Positions 1 to 13,330 of a stretch of 64,000 bases of DNA are shown one piece after another. This DNA is from Ichthyophthirius multifiliis. Lineage: Eukaryota > Ciliophora > Oligohymenophorea > Hymenostomatida. Made by a program: the position numbers and the translations under genes. The stretch's first letter is position 1; every line of letters starts with the position of its first letter. The notes under the pieces were generated by a model. It did no database searches and had not been told where the DNA came from. It saw only the letters and a list, made by a program, of their open reading frames with translations. Where the stretch lies: positions 58,535 through 122,534 of the forward strand of contig NW_004086022.1 in NCBI RefSeq assembly GCF_000220395.1, written 5' to 3'.

Positions 1-480
1 ATAAATCAAACATAATATTTATTAAATATTTTTTAAACTTTATATACCTAAATTATAAATTAATATTCTTAAAATTATATAATAAAAATTAGTATATAAA
101 CAAAATAAAATTATTCATAAACAATAAATCTTATTTATTTATTTTTGAAAATAATAAATTTTAAATAAATAATATTTAGATATTTCTTATATTTATCCTT
201 AAAAACAAAATAAAAAATATTAACATAAAATAATTCACAATATTAAATGATAATATTTATTCATTAATAAAATTAAAATATATATATAAGTCTATACTCG
301 AATTTATTTTTTATATTAATTTTTTTAATAATGAAATAAATAAAATGTACATAAGACATTTTCTTTAATTAAATATTTTATTTTTATTTTTTATTTAAAA
401 AAACAAAAATAAAAAGTGATTAAATAAATCAATTAATCTAATTTTATCTAATAATAAATCTAAATTAAAAAAAACAAAAA
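1..480. other. AT-rich spacer, no gene seen
   Basis: Almost pure A/T with scattered homopolymers. No frame on either strand keeps a protein-like composition, and there is no telomeric repeat at the window edge. It probably holds the promoter region of the RPAC1 gene, but no discrete motif can be recognised. Confidence 0.6.
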
Positions 481-1714
481 ATGTCAAAAATACACAAATT
501 AAAGAAAAATATTATTTTTACCAATGATGGAGTATAAAATGTAAATTTAAAATAAAAAAACTAAAATATGAAAAATAATAACAATAAAAAAAAAAAAAAG
601 AATTAAGAAATAAATTATAGTGCAGCATTTATAAGTTAGGATTAATTTAATACATTTGTAGATAATATAAAAATTGAAATATTAAATTCAAAGCCGGAAT
701 AAATAGAATTTTAACTCTAAGGAGTTGATGCTCCAATAGCAAATGCTTTAAGAAGAATTATGATAGCAGAAGTAAAAATAAATTATAGAATATAACTAAA
801 AAAAAAAAAAGGTTCCAACTATGGCTATTCATAAAGTATATATATACCAAAATACTTCAATTATTCCAGATGAAGTATTAGCTCATAGACTTGGTTTACT
901 TCCAATATAAGCAGATCCGCGTTTATTTGAAGAAAAAGAAGGTAATATATTTATTTAAAAATATATAAATAATGTATATTATAATAAAATAAATAAAGAT
1001 GATGCGGAATATAATGAGAATAATTCAATAAAATTTTCAATTAAAGTAAAATGTTAGAAAAAATAAACATATAATAATCATTCTTAAAAAGATTTGGAAA
1101 ATTTAGATCCGGAAAAATACTTGGAAAATGCAATTGTAATATAAAAATAAATATTCTTTATACTTATATATTTATATTTTTTTTTTAAAAAAAATAGGTA
1201 TATAGTGGCTAATTTAAGTGGGAACCTATAGGTAATTAAAAAGAAAGATTCAAAGAAAATATAATAAAAATAGTGCATGATAATATTATTGTAGCAAAAC
1301 TAAGAGAAAATCAAGAAATTATAGCAGAAGTAATTTGTTAAAAAGGAATGGGAAAAAATCATGCTAAATGGTCTCCTGTATGTACTGCTTATTATAGATT
1401 AATGCCTTCTATAAAAATATTAGAACCTATATAGGGTAAAAAAGCTCAATAATTAAAAGAAAAATGTCCAGCTAAAGTATATGATGTTATAAGTATATTT
1501 TTTTATAATAATATATATTATTAATGTAAGTTTAATAATATTTAAATAAAAATATTAGATAATCAAGCAAAAGTTGTAAATGAAATAGAATGTACAATGT
1601 GTAGAGAATGTATAAGAGAAGATGAAGAATTAAACTAAAAACTTTAATTGGGGAAAGAATAAGATAATTTTTATGTAATAAAAAAAATAATATATATATA
1701 TATATAAATAAATA

Positions 1715-1749
<35 letters not shown>

Positions 1750-1876
1750 TTATTTTTATATTTATATTTTTTTAGTTACTGTTGAAAGTGTAGGAATATA
1801 TGATGCTTCAGATATAGTTATTGAAGCTATAAAAATTTTAAAAAATAAAGCTTCTTCTTTCAAAATTAATATATGA
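481..1876 (+). CDS. POLR1C: RNA polymerase I/III subunit RPAC1 (AC40)
   Basis: Alpha-like subunit shared by RNA polymerases I and III, which pairs with AC19 in the assembly platform of the enzyme. The reading with TAA/TAG as Gln gives family motifs: [18 protein letters not shown], then [19 protein letters not shown] and [12 protein letters not shown], a Cys pair in [12 protein letters not shown], and TVESVG near the C-terminus. About 370 residues after splicing, normal for the family. Introns at 772-811 and 1136-1197 and about 1675-1775 are clear; one more lies near 943-998. The last junction (1675-1775) joins in the wrong phase by one base; one extra T in the run at 1668-1672 would give the expected F-x-F-T-V-E-S, so a sequencing undercall is likely. 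The stop is TGA at 1874. Family assignment is firm; exact junctions are inferred. Confidence 0.95.
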
Positions 1877-2225
1877 TTTTATAATTTTATTTTGTTTTTT
1901 ATATTTATATTTAATTATAATCATTTGTTTATTTTTTTAAAATAATTTATTTATTTTTTAAACTATTATTTAATTAGTTATTATATTCTTAAATATATTT
2001 TTTAATATTTTTTTTTAATAAAATTATTAATATTTAATTTTCTTATTTATATTTAGTCTAAATCATTATAAACAAAAAAATTATCTTAATTTTATAATAT
2101 AAACTTTTTTTTTTTATTAATAAAATATTTTAACGAAAATATTTTTTTTTTTGAATAATTTTTAATATTAATTATTTTTCAAATAATTAATTTTTTTTAA
2201 ATAATAAATTTTAAAATTAAAAAAA

Positions 2226-3759
2226 ATGTAAAAATAGTTAAAAGAATCCGATTTTAATATTAATAATAGTAAAATACATGAAAAATAAAATAATTCATTT
2301 TAAAATGATTAATTTTATGAACAAAAATAAGATTTTTAAAATATCTAATTATCAAATTCATATTATTAAGATTCAGGTATTATTTTTTTATTAAAAAAAG
2401 ATTAAAAAATATTAAATATAAATAAATAAAGATAATAAATATAACTATTTGCAAAAGTAAAAATTAGTTATTAGTACAAATAGACATTATTCTTAGGATA
2501 ATAAATAATCATATATATAATAATAATAGTATTCTAAAGAAAAAAACGATAAATTATATTTATAATAATATTGCTCAAGACCAGTTATTGAATCAAATAA
2601 TTCTAATAGAATTAAAAAAATCACTGATTTATAAAATTCTTTAATTAAAGAAAGACAGGTAATTGGAACTTTAAATATTGAAAAAAGTTCTATGTAAAAT
2701 ACACTTAAAGATTAAGAAAAATAAGTATATTAATTATAAAAGTATTTTTTTATTTTTTTTTTTAAAAAAAATTAGTTTTCACCTTTAAGGTCTTAAATAT
2801 AATAGCATCCGGTTTCTTAAAATCATAGTTTTTTATTAAATAAAGTAATATAATTTTAAAAAATATTAATTAAAGTTTTTTGTTTCTTATAAATATAAAA
2901 TTTAGGAAGAAGTAAATAGATTATATACTTTATGTAAAGAAAAAGATTAAATAATAGCAAATCTTATGGATGAATTAGCAAAAAATCCTTCAAGATAAAG
3001 TATAGAAGCTGATAAAACATGCTATCTAACATAAGTAAGTAATTTTAAAAATACAATATCAGAATTGGAAAATAAAGTTGCTTTATATACTACAGAAAAT
3101 GAAAGATTAAATAAAAAATTATAAAATAAAGAAAATTAATTGTAAAAAAAAACAGTGACAGTATATATATAGAAGAAAAAATGAAATTAGAAACAGAAGA
3201 AATAATAAAAAATTATGAAGATTAAATAAGAAAAGTCTAATTATTTTTTTATTTTATTTTATTTATTTTACAAATAAAGTTTTTAATAGAAAATCAAAAA
3301 ATGTAAACTATAAATGAAAACTAAAAATAAAGAATTGATAATTTAAAAAAAATAAATGAATAAAAAGAAAAAAAATAGATGAAAAGTTAGAATAAACAAG
3401 AAATTATTGGAAAGAATTTTATTCAAAAGAATTCCTTGAATAAAAAAATAATCTAGAAATAGAAAAAAATATAATAGAAAATCAACTTAAATAAACCAAA
3501 AATATTAATATTGAACTTTAAGAATAGATATAAGTTTAATAAAAAGAAATTTCTTAATAAAAATAACTTATTATTGAAAAAGATATTATTTTATAAGATT
3601 TTTAATCTACTCTATAATTATTTCATAGAGTAGAATAAGATCTATAATAATAAAATATTGTTAATTCTGAATCAAATAAAAAAATTAAAGAATTGGAAAG
3701 TAAAGTTCTTTAACTTATATCCGATAATAGATAACTAAATAATGTTTTTGTTTTATTAA

Positions 3760-3828
<69 letters not shown>

Positions 3829-4709
3829 TATTTATCTATTTATCTATTTATTAGTCTATAAATACTGATTTATAAATATGGAAATCCAAATATGAAGAAT
3901 CTGAAAAAAATATCTATTAAATGTAATAAACCTAATTTAAATAAATTGATGATTTAAAGATATAATATGAATAATAAATTTAAAGTTTAGTTAAAAAAAA
4001 AGAAAAATAATTTAACGAAAATAATTATTAAGTAAAATTAATATTTAAAAAATATTTTATTTTTTTTTTAAATAAAAATAGGAAAAGTTAACTTTATTAG
4101 GTTAAATAGTAATAATTTCCGCTGATAATGAAAAATCGCATTTACAAATATTTTAATTAGAAAGAGAAATTGACGAATATAATTTTTTAATTAAGCAAGT
4201 ATAAATTTAATATAATAATTTTTTTTTATTTATAAAATTAAAAATATAGTTAAATTAAAAAATCGAATTATTAAAATAAGATTAATAATCAATATTAGAT
4301 AGAAATGATGATTTATAAAAAAAAATAGAATAATTAATTATTAATAACGAATAATTAAATTAAGGTTTGAAATAAAGAATTGAAGAAGTAGAATTATGGA
4401 GAATTAAAGTTTTTTTTTATTATTCCAAAAATAAATAAAAACATATATATAAATATAGTATAATGAATTATAATAATAAAGCGAATAGAATGCTTATTAT
4501 ATATAAAATCATCATTAAGAAGAAATTAAAATTTAAATATAAAATCTTAAAGAATAAATGGATTACTAAGCAAAAGAATATGAAGAAAACATAAAAAAAA
4601 TAAAACAAAAAAGCTAACAAATATAAGAAGTAAAAAAAAATAATTTAAATATTTTAGAGAAAGACTTAGAAAATTTAAAAATAGATATTTATTAATATTA
4701 ATAAGTAAA

Positions 4710-4745
<36 letters not shown>

Positions 4746-5792
4746 ATATATTTAATAAATAATAAAGTAAATTTAAGAACTGTAATTTTAAATATGTTAA
4801 AATAAATAAGATAAAGAAAATTTATTTTAACTTTAAATAGAAAAAGATACTTAATTTGAAAATTTAATGTAAAAATATGAAAAACAAGAAAACCAATACC
4901 AATAATAATTAGAGGAACTAATAAAATAAATGAAAAATAAAGACGAAGAAATCGAAGATATAAAGAGAGAAAAAAATAACAAAAGTACAGAAATAGAATA
5001 ATTAAAAAGCAAAATTTTAATAATTGATGAATAAGTATAAAGTAGAAAATTAATATATAATGAACTTTAATAAAAATTTAATTAAATATTAGATGAAAAT
5101 TAATAAAAATAAAATACAAGTATTTATTTATTTTTAAACATTAATAAAATAACCAAAAAAATAAATAAATAGTTGATTAATTAAATTAATAAATATATAA
5201 TTTAAAATATAACATTGAAATATTAGATAGATAAAACACAAAAAATAATGAAGAATTCGAAAAATAAAAACGAGAATTTTAATAATCTAAAGAAAAATAA
5301 ATAATAGATCAAAAAAACACTACGAATCGTTACTTTAAAAACAAGAAAAAACATTCATTTATTAGAAAGTAAAATTAAAAATTTATCTTAAGAATAAGAA
5401 AAATCAGAATAATAACGAATTATTTAAAATGATGAATATAATTAAAGAGTTAAAAAATTAGAAGATGATTATAATGTAAAATATATATAATATTTAATTG
5501 TAAAAATAAAAAAAAGTAAAAATTAATAAACTAATAATATATGATTGAATAAGAATCTATTATGCAGTTTAATACTACTTAAACATAATTAAAACTTTTA
5601 TTATCTGAAGTAAATATATATAAATATATATATAATATTAGAAAAATAAAGAATGAAAAATAAATTGCTAATAATAAATTATATATAGATAATCTCATAT
5701 TAGAATTAAATAATGAAAAGTAAAAATATATATATTTATTATTTTAAAAAATATATTTAACAAACAAAATAAATAATATATATGTATATATG

Positions 5793-5828
<36 letters not shown>

Positions 5829-6239
5829 AAAAAAGAATAACTTTAAATAATAAAAAAATAAAAGACAAAAATACCAAAGATGTTAAATTGAGCTATAAAA
5901 AGCATGTTAAGATCTTGATTTTTGGAGAAGTAAAGCAGCATAAATAGACCCAAATCATCCATATATATAATAAATATTAAGTTAATTGGACCAAAAAAGA
6001 AAAGAGAATTTAGAATTAGAATGCAAAATGCATGAAATAAGTAGAACTTCAAATGAATTAAAAAGATAAATGAATAGAACTTAATTCAATAATAGATTTC
6101 CTTCTTCTGATACTTTTTAAAAAAAGTAATTAATATCTATAAATCTCCACTTAATTTATCTTTACTAGATGAAAATGATTATCTTAATAGAAGAGTATTA
6201 AATAGATGTCGATAAATAGTTAATAATAGCTAATATTGA
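2226..6239 (+). CDS. long coiled-coil protein
   Basis: About 1,100-1,200 residues rich in Glu, Lys, Gln and Asn with heptad-like patterns over most of the length (for example NRLYTLCKEKDQIIANLMDE near 2915). There is no recognisable catalytic domain; the end is Ser/Arg-rich and stops at TGA 6237-6239 after NNSQY. Many short AT-rich introns interrupt it, including one at about 3744-3854 carrying a long TA tract. Two A runs (A9 at 3144-3152, A8 at 3368-3375) each need one extra base to keep the coiled coil open. It resembles centrosomal or basal-body scaffold proteins only in general character. Treating it as one gene rather than two is an inference from the continuous coiled coil. Confidence 0.7.
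3772..3822. repeat. (TA)25 tract within an intron
   Basis: A near-perfect TA dinucleotide run lying in an intron of the coiled-coil gene, followed by TTTATCTATT-type sequence and the acceptor TTAG at about 3851. Similar TA runs occur in other introns and spacers of this window. Confidence 0.9.
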
Positions 6240-6320
6240 AAAAAAAAATATATATATATATATTAAAATATATATATATATAAAAAACTAAATTTAATTA
6301 AAATATAAAAATAAAAAAAA

Positions 6321-8519
6321 ATGCCATAAAAAGTAATAAATATTAAAAGAGTAAAAAATATTATAAATAAAATCGAAGAACAGCCAAGTTAAAAAAGTAT
6401 TATTGCATTTATAAAAATCTTTAGAATTTGCGTGACTTAAAATGAAGATGAAAATTAAGATGATTTTAATTAAAATACTAATTAAATGGATTTTATTATT
6501 GAAGATGCAAATATTTATGATATTGTAGTTAATTACGCTATATAAAAATTTCCGTATAAACTTAAATAAATACTTAAATTAGATGATGATTAAATACTTA
6601 AAAAAGTTAATTCAAGAAAACTTGAAATCGTACTTAAAGTTTACCTTCTTAATTTAGTTAAAATGCTCGAAAGTGTACAAGAAGAAGAAATGTTAGCTTA
6701 TTTATTAAGATTTTATCCTTATATAAGTGATTTCTTGTTTCCTTTATAAGTAAAATAAAAAAACATATAAATAAATAAATTATATAATACAAAAAATAGA
6801 AATTAATGATGAAATTCATAAAATTTGTTATTGAAATTTGGTCAAAAAATAACAATTTACATTTAAAATTAAATGCTTTTTTAGTAATAAAAAGAATTTG
6901 TAAAAATACAGAATAAAAGAAAGTTGATAAAATGTTTAGAGTTAAAATAATATATAATTGTTTATATATAAAATAAATTATAAAAAAAGAGAGTATATAT
7001 ATCTTATTTTGATAATGTAAAATAAGTATCTTGGAGGAATTATGAATCTATTATATTCATGATAAATTGTTTTGTAAAATAACAATATAAATATATATAT
7101 AAATATATATAAATATATAATATATATATATATATATATACATGTTTATATTTTATAATTAAAGAGCGAATTAATGAGAGCTAATATTGATTAAGCTTAT
7201 TATATTGGATTTACTTATTTAAGATAAATAGCTGTTTTATTAAAAAAATAATGAATAAAAAAGTTTCTATTAATATTATTATTTTAAATCTTAATTTTTT
7301 TTTAATTTTGTAAATTATAAGGATTAAGAAAATTTAATATTCAACTGGTAAATAATAAACTCATTAAAATTATGGACAGGAGTTATAACTAAATCATCTA
7401 AAGAAGATGAATTAGGTTAATTAATATATCCTTTAGTCGAAATAATATAAGGAATAAACTAATATGGAAAGCATATTGAATATATACCTTTTAAATTTTA
7501 ATTAATACAGTAATATAACATAAAATAAAAAGAAATTATATATAATAATTAATTTTTTGTTTTTTTATAAAGATGTTTAAATACAATAGCTTTAAAAACT
7601 TCAACCTATATTCCAACTTTAAATATATTAAAAGATATATTAAATAGTTCTTAATTTAAAAAAAGAATAAAAAAAACATCTGAAAAACCCTATGAATTTA
7701 CGATAAGTATAAAAATAGAAAACGCTTATAAAAACTCAACTGTATTTTGGAATGAAGTTTTTAAATAAGCGTTAGATTACTCAATTGAATATTTAACTAT
7801 ATATAGTAGAGATATTGGATTTCCTGAAATGTGTTATAATTATGTAAAATATTTAAAAAAACTACAAGATAATGTCACTTTTGTAGTTTATAAAATGCAA
7901 ATTAAATAATGTTTGAAAATTATATAAGATAATATATTATTAATATTAAATCTGAGAAAGAATATTGATTTTTCGCCAAAAAATATTTAATAATGTATCA
8001 ATTTTTCAGGTATTTCTTTTACTTTTATATAAATAAATATAAAACAATAAAAACAAAGTTAATTAATTCAAAAATGTTAAAAATACTCCTTTGGAATTAT
8101 TAAGGAAAAAAATAGTTTAAGAAAGAGAAGATAAAATCAAATAAAAAATTACAGCAGAAAAAGATATAGAATATGATATTAATTAAGATGAAGAGGATGA
8201 TAATAATTAAATATAAGAAGATGAAAAGAATGATTAAAGATTATAAAATAAAGATATTGATGTTGCAGATGCTTCAGATAGTGATGCTTTTGATCCTTAA
8301 AATTACGAATCTTCAATTGATAATGAATAAGAAAAATAAGAGAATGAAAAAGAAATGGAAGATTATGATTTAGATAATATGGATTATGAAGGAGATCCTG
8401 AAAATTTACCAGATTTTGATCTTATAGATGATAATGATGATTAATATGATAATAATAATTAAATTAGTGAAAATGAAATTTCAGAATAATAAATATAAGA
8501 TGAAGAATATTATAAATGA
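6321..8519 (+). CDS. NOC2: nucleolar complex protein 2 (NOC2)
   Basis: Ribosome biogenesis factor that escorts pre-60S particles in the nucleolus with NOC1 and NOC3. Seen in order: NSRKLEIVLKVYLLNLVKML, HLKLNAFLVIKRICKN, YIGFTYLRQIAVLLKK, SLKLWTGVITKSS, the signature LIYPLVEIIQGI, STYIPTLNILKDIL and a helical SIEYLTIYSRDIGFPEM segment. The last 130 residues are strongly acidic (Asp/Glu runs), usual for NOC2, and stop at TGA 8517. About 620 residues, slightly shorter than the family. Introns include 8010-8058. At A7 7242-7248 one base is missing relative to the frame: adding an A restores continuity into FNWQIINSLKLW, the expected family sequence. Start is the first ATG, only about 80 nt after the preceding stop. 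Confidence 0.93.
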
Positions 8520-8884
8520 AAAAGTTTTATTTTATTTATTTTAAATACATATTTTAAAAAAAAATATATTTATTAAATATATATTTATTTCATTATAAAA
8601 TAAAAATAATTAAAATTTAATATAATTATATAAAAAAAAAAAAAATGTAATATTTTATATTTTTAAAATTATTTATAAAAAATTAAAAATAAATAATTAT
8701 TAATATAATATAATATAATATAATAAAAATTAAATTAATTAAATAAAATTTAAATTAAATAAATATATATTATAAATATAGAAATAAAAATAGTTTTTGT
8801 AATATAAGTAAAAATTTAAAATTAATTAATTAATAAAAATATTTATAAGAAATTTACTAATTAAATAGGAAAAAAATTATATAG

Positions 8885-8922
<38 letters not shown>

Positions 8923-9076
8923 TTATATATATTTGATTTATATTATATCATATTTATACAATTTTTTTATTTTATAATTTTTTATGTATTATATATAAGT
9001 ACATATTTATTTGCTAAATTTAATTAAAATTAAATTTATAGTAATTTATATTTTTTTTATAATTAAATACTATATT
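8520..9076. other. AT-rich spacer, no gene seen
   Basis: Between the NOC2 stop and the next ATG. Contains TAATA-type repeats near 8700-8730 and a TA tract near 8895-8915. No coding signal on either strand. Confidence 0.6.
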
Positions 9077-9889
9077 ATGAATCAAATTAGTTTAAATTAG
9101 ATCATATTAGACATTAAGTGTGTATCTAAATCAATTTTAGATAAAAAAATATAAAATCTATCTTTGTATGACAAAAATACTGAAATTAATTTCAACGAAA
9201 TGTAATTTACATTTGATATTTCTTGTTCTTTAACTAATTCAATTTTGCAGAATCCATCTAAAACTCTTTAATGTAAGCATTACTGGGCTATAGAAAAATA
9301 ATATTTTTAATAATTATAATAATGTCCTTGTGGATCAAATATATTTAAAGAAGTGAACTTAATTATTGATTAAGATATAAAAAAAATAACTGAAATAATA
9401 AATTACTTAAATTAAAATCTTTTACAAAATGAGAAATTTAAATATTAAAATTCAGTTGTAATTTTTAAAAGAAGTTGTTTATTTTTTCCTATTTTGGATG
9501 AAGAAAATATTATTTGTGTCCCTAAATTTATTCTATATGAACATATAATTACTCCTACTTCAATTTTATTAGAATATAATTTTACTATAAATAGTCAAGA
9601 TTTAACTTAATATAATAATATTATTAGATAATGTAAATAAGATTGTTTTTATGATTTAGAAGAATTAATTTAAAGCAAAGACTTTTTTTTAAATTAATAA
9701 TAATGTAAATTTTGTTAATAAAAAATATATATTCTAGACTTTTAAGTTGATATTTATATTAATTAAATTGTATAATTATTAAAAATATGGAATTTGTTTG
9801 ATTAAAAAATATAAATTAAAAATGGAAAATTTAAATTACTCAATAAATTAATTACTTAATAAAATATTTATATTTATTTAAATAAATGA
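9077..9889 (+). CDS. SP-RING/MIZ-like zinc protein, possible tandem fingers
   Basis: Intronless frame of 270 residues. The first Cys/His cluster reads CSLTNSILQNPSKTLQCKHY followed by a CPC motif and NLIIDQDIKKI; the second reads CKQDCFYDLEELI then CKFC and VDIYINQIV. The order C-x-L-T, C-K-H, C-P-C, hydrophobic plus I/V-D fits the SP-RING (MIZ) fold of PIAS/SIZ-type SUMO ligases, in which a C-x-x-C-F-D-L-E core is typical; the second cluster matches that core better. From this I infer a divergent SUMO-ligase-like protein with two half-conserved fingers. Alternatives are another RING-type or an unrelated treble-clef finger. No SAP domain is visible. The conserved cysteines are real; the functional call is tentative. 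Confidence 0.5.
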
Positions 9890-10410
9890 TTATTAAAGTT
9901 TTTTTTTTTTTAATTGTTTTTAATTTTATCTGTTCAATATTTAATTATTTTCTTAAAAAATAATAAAAAGTTATTTTTTCTTTTTTTTTTCCGATATAAT
10001 AATTTTATATGTATAGAAAGAAATTCATATATAGATTTATTTTTTCTCTTTTATTTTTTTTTTTATTCTATTTTATAATAATACAGTGTAAAATAAATAA
10101 ATTACTTCCTATTTAAAATAGAAAATATTAATACTATTTAATATATTTAGATATAATATTATTTTTATTTGCATATTAATTTATTATTTAAAAAAAAAAA
10201 AAAAAAAAAAATTTAAAAATTAAATTAAAGAATTTAATTAATAATTTTACAAAAGAAATTATTTTTAATAGTGTAAAATACAAAAAAGAAATTAAAAAAT
10301 TAAAAAATAGAAAAATAAACAAAAAAAAAACATAAATTAAAACAAAAAAATATATATATATATAAATTAAAAAAAAAAAAAATTATAAAAATAAATAAAA
10401 CAAATTTAAT
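9890..10410. other. AT-rich spacer, no gene seen
   Basis: Runs of A or T up to about 20 nt (for example A-run near 10191-10211). No supported frame. Confidence 0.6.
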
Positions 10411-13040
10411 ATGGAAAACTTATTATTTTATAAACTTCCTTCAAAATTATTAACATGTATTCTAGAAATGATACCTCCAAATGAACTTCAATAATTAAAA
10501 TTAGTTTCCAGAAAATTCAAAGACTTTATCGATTCTCAAGCTTATTTAACAACTTTGAATATATTCTCTTTATTTTTTCCAAAAAAAATTGATTTTTATA
10601 GCGACTTTGCTTATATAAATACTTTTATAATAGAAAAGTAAAAAAAGATTACATATTAGCCAATAATAAATGCACATATACCAAATGGTATTAATATTTA
10701 CTTAAAAATCAATAAATAAAGCAAGACTTACACTTATTAATATATAATTTTTACCAAAAAAACAATTAATAAATAACTAATCAAGAAATAAAAGCAAAAA
10801 ACATTCAAAAATATATATTTAACATTATGAAATAACCGCCTTTACCCCTCCTTAAATTACGCAAAGAAAACATAGGAAATTATTGCAGTTCTTGGCTTTA
10901 AAATAAACTATCAATAATCCTATGGTCTGGTAATTAAAAAAATACAAAATAATAAAATTCTGAATAGTAATATTTTATCGAATTAATTGAAAAAATTAAA
11001 AATTAAAAAGATTTTTTAATAAAAGAGGCCCTTGATGGACTTAAAAATGATCCAGAATTAAAAAATTGTGTTAAAAACCTACGTTTTTATATAAATATTA
11101 ATTACCCTAAACCCGAAAAAGTACCTTTTTTGATACATTTAATATCCCTAATATATACCATAAGTATTTTTTAATGTCAAATAACATTTGAATACCTTCA
11201 CGAGCATTCAAATAGTTTCCGAAATAAAAAAGAAAAAAAAAACGGATTCGATTTACTCCACGAATATAATACTAAATTTATCACATATATATGTTTTTTG
11301 GAAGAATTAGATGAATAATTATCCGATTTTTTTAAAATTTTTAATGAATTTTTCCTTATTGGATTTCCAGAATATCCTTAATTTCCCGAAATGTCTTTAT
11401 GGCGAATTTTTTTGAAAGTTTGGATAAAAGAAGTATATTAAAAAGAAGATTTCAAAGAAAATATTTTTGGTTGTTTTTTGAAAATACTATAAATTCGAAG
11501 ACATGAAAATTTTTAGTTTTAAATGAAATAAATTGAATGCGATTAAGAATTAAAAAAATAATACTATATGCCAGATTAACTTAACAATATTTCCTTATAA
11601 CTTTTTAATAATTTTACTAAAAATAAAAAATTTTCACTATTAGATTATGGAGAAGGATATGATTATTTTCACCTTTTTTTTTCAAAAAATTCATATTAAA
11701 TTGATAGTTTATTGACTTCTTTTATTGAAAATATTGTTGATTTGTCAATAAATGAAATCTCAGTTCATTTTTTAGGACATTAATAAGTCTAAATGGACGA
11801 ACCGTATATAGAATTAGAAAAATAATTAATAGATTCTTCAGAAAGGTATTATTTTCATTAATAAAATATGTTCTTGAACAATTTGAATAATTATTTGGAT
11901 TTTTTAGAAGGAGATTTGAAATACATATCAAAGTTTTTTAAATAAAGAAGTGTATTTTTATTAAAAGAAAAAATGTATTAGCATTGGAATTCCTTGTTTG
12001 TATAAAAAATACATTCATAAATAAATAATTTATGGGAAACTTTTAAAGAAAAAGATGAAAAAACTAAAACAATAATATATTAATATACATAAATATAAAA
12101 AATAAAAGAATATAATAGTGATAATAATAATAATAATAATAATAATTATAATAATAATAATAATAATAACTAAAATTTTTTATAAGATCCTTTTTATAAA
12201 TTAATTAATAATTATTTATTTTTAAATAAAAATAAATATAATAAAGATGATAATATTGATGAAAAATCATACATTTTAGTTTATTTATTTAAAACTTTAG
12301 ACAAAAATATAAATAATGAAATTTAAAATTATATTAATATTCAAAACTTGTTTTAAGATCCATTTTTTTATTAAAACGAATAAGATTTTTTAATCTAAGA
12401 ACTTAATAAAAACCGAAACCTACCTTTTTATTTAAATAAAGAGGAATAAAATTACTTTTTTTTAAATAAAAATATAAACGATAATATTTTATAGTAAACT
12501 ATTAATAAATATCGCAATTAAATTTCAAATTAATAAACAGAATCTATATAAAATGAAGAAGAAATAAAAGAATAATAAAATGATTAATAAGATTAACCTT
12601 AGTAAAAATAATAACAAGAAAATAATAATTTTCTAGACATTAGTTTCTTTTCAGATATGAATAATGATTAAAATAATGAGGAAATATTAGATAATTAAAT
12701 AGAATAAAAATTACAATAAAAATAACAATTTTAATAAGAATTAAAAATATAATAGTTTGTATTACCTTAATAAAATTCAATTATTTAAAATGAAAATCAA
12801 GAAAATATATAATTTTTCACAGATTTTAATTTAAATAATGATGAATAAATTAATTAAGAATTTTTTAAAAATAATGATATTAAATTGAATACATAACCAG
12901 CTAAGTCTTTGTTTACGTTTGAACTAAAAAGTAATGATTAATAAATTAAAAATATAAATAATAATAAATATGAATAAAATTTCAGCTTTTTTGAAAAATA
13001 AAATTAATTATAAATAGAATGTTCCTAATCTTTAAAATGA
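10411..13040 (+). CDS. F-box protein with cullin-like middle and Q/N-rich tail
   Basis: Residues about 5-45 form a good F-box: LPSKLLTCILEMIPPNELQQ then LKLVSRKFKDFID, the SKP1-binding module of SCF ubiquitin ligases. After one apparent one-base deficit (probably T5 at 10593-10597) the frame stays open to TGA 13038. The middle (about 11010-12100) is helical; SLWRIFLKVWIKEVY and PYIELEKQLIDSSERYY followed by FL..L..YLDFLEGDL resemble cullin N-terminal repeats, but no C-terminal cullin homology or NEDD8 site follows. The tail has a poly-Asn run (12121-12170) and several N/Q-rich blocks with DPF and FF motifs (QDPFYKLI, QDPFFYQ). The F-box is well supported; the cullin-like relation is my weak inference. 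It could simply be a ciliate-specific F-box protein. Confidence 0.65.
12118..12170 (+). repeat. (AAT)n coding poly-Asn tract
   Basis: AAT/TAT triplets encode an Asn-rich run within the F-box protein at the start of its low-complexity tail. Confidence 0.85.
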
Positions 13041-13330
13041 TTATTAATTTTTATTTTTTATTAAAATAAAAAATAAAATTAATAATTTATTTTATAATTT
13101 GAATAAATTATAGTTTGAAGTATATTTTAAATATAAATAAATATATTTATTAGCTTTATATTATGTTTAAATATTATTTTTCTTGTCCTAATTTTAAAAT
13201 AAATTTTAAATAAAATTATATTATATATAGATATATATATATATATATTTTTATTCATATATATGTATTTTTATGTATTATTATAAAAAAAAATATTGAC
13301 ATTTAATATATAATTTATTTAAAAAAAAAA

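Noticed and set aside
3144-3375. Programmed -1 frameshift sites in the coiled-coil gene
   Set aside because: Slippery A runs are present, but the same deficit recurs in T runs and in unrelated conserved genes, so homopolymer undercalling is simpler.
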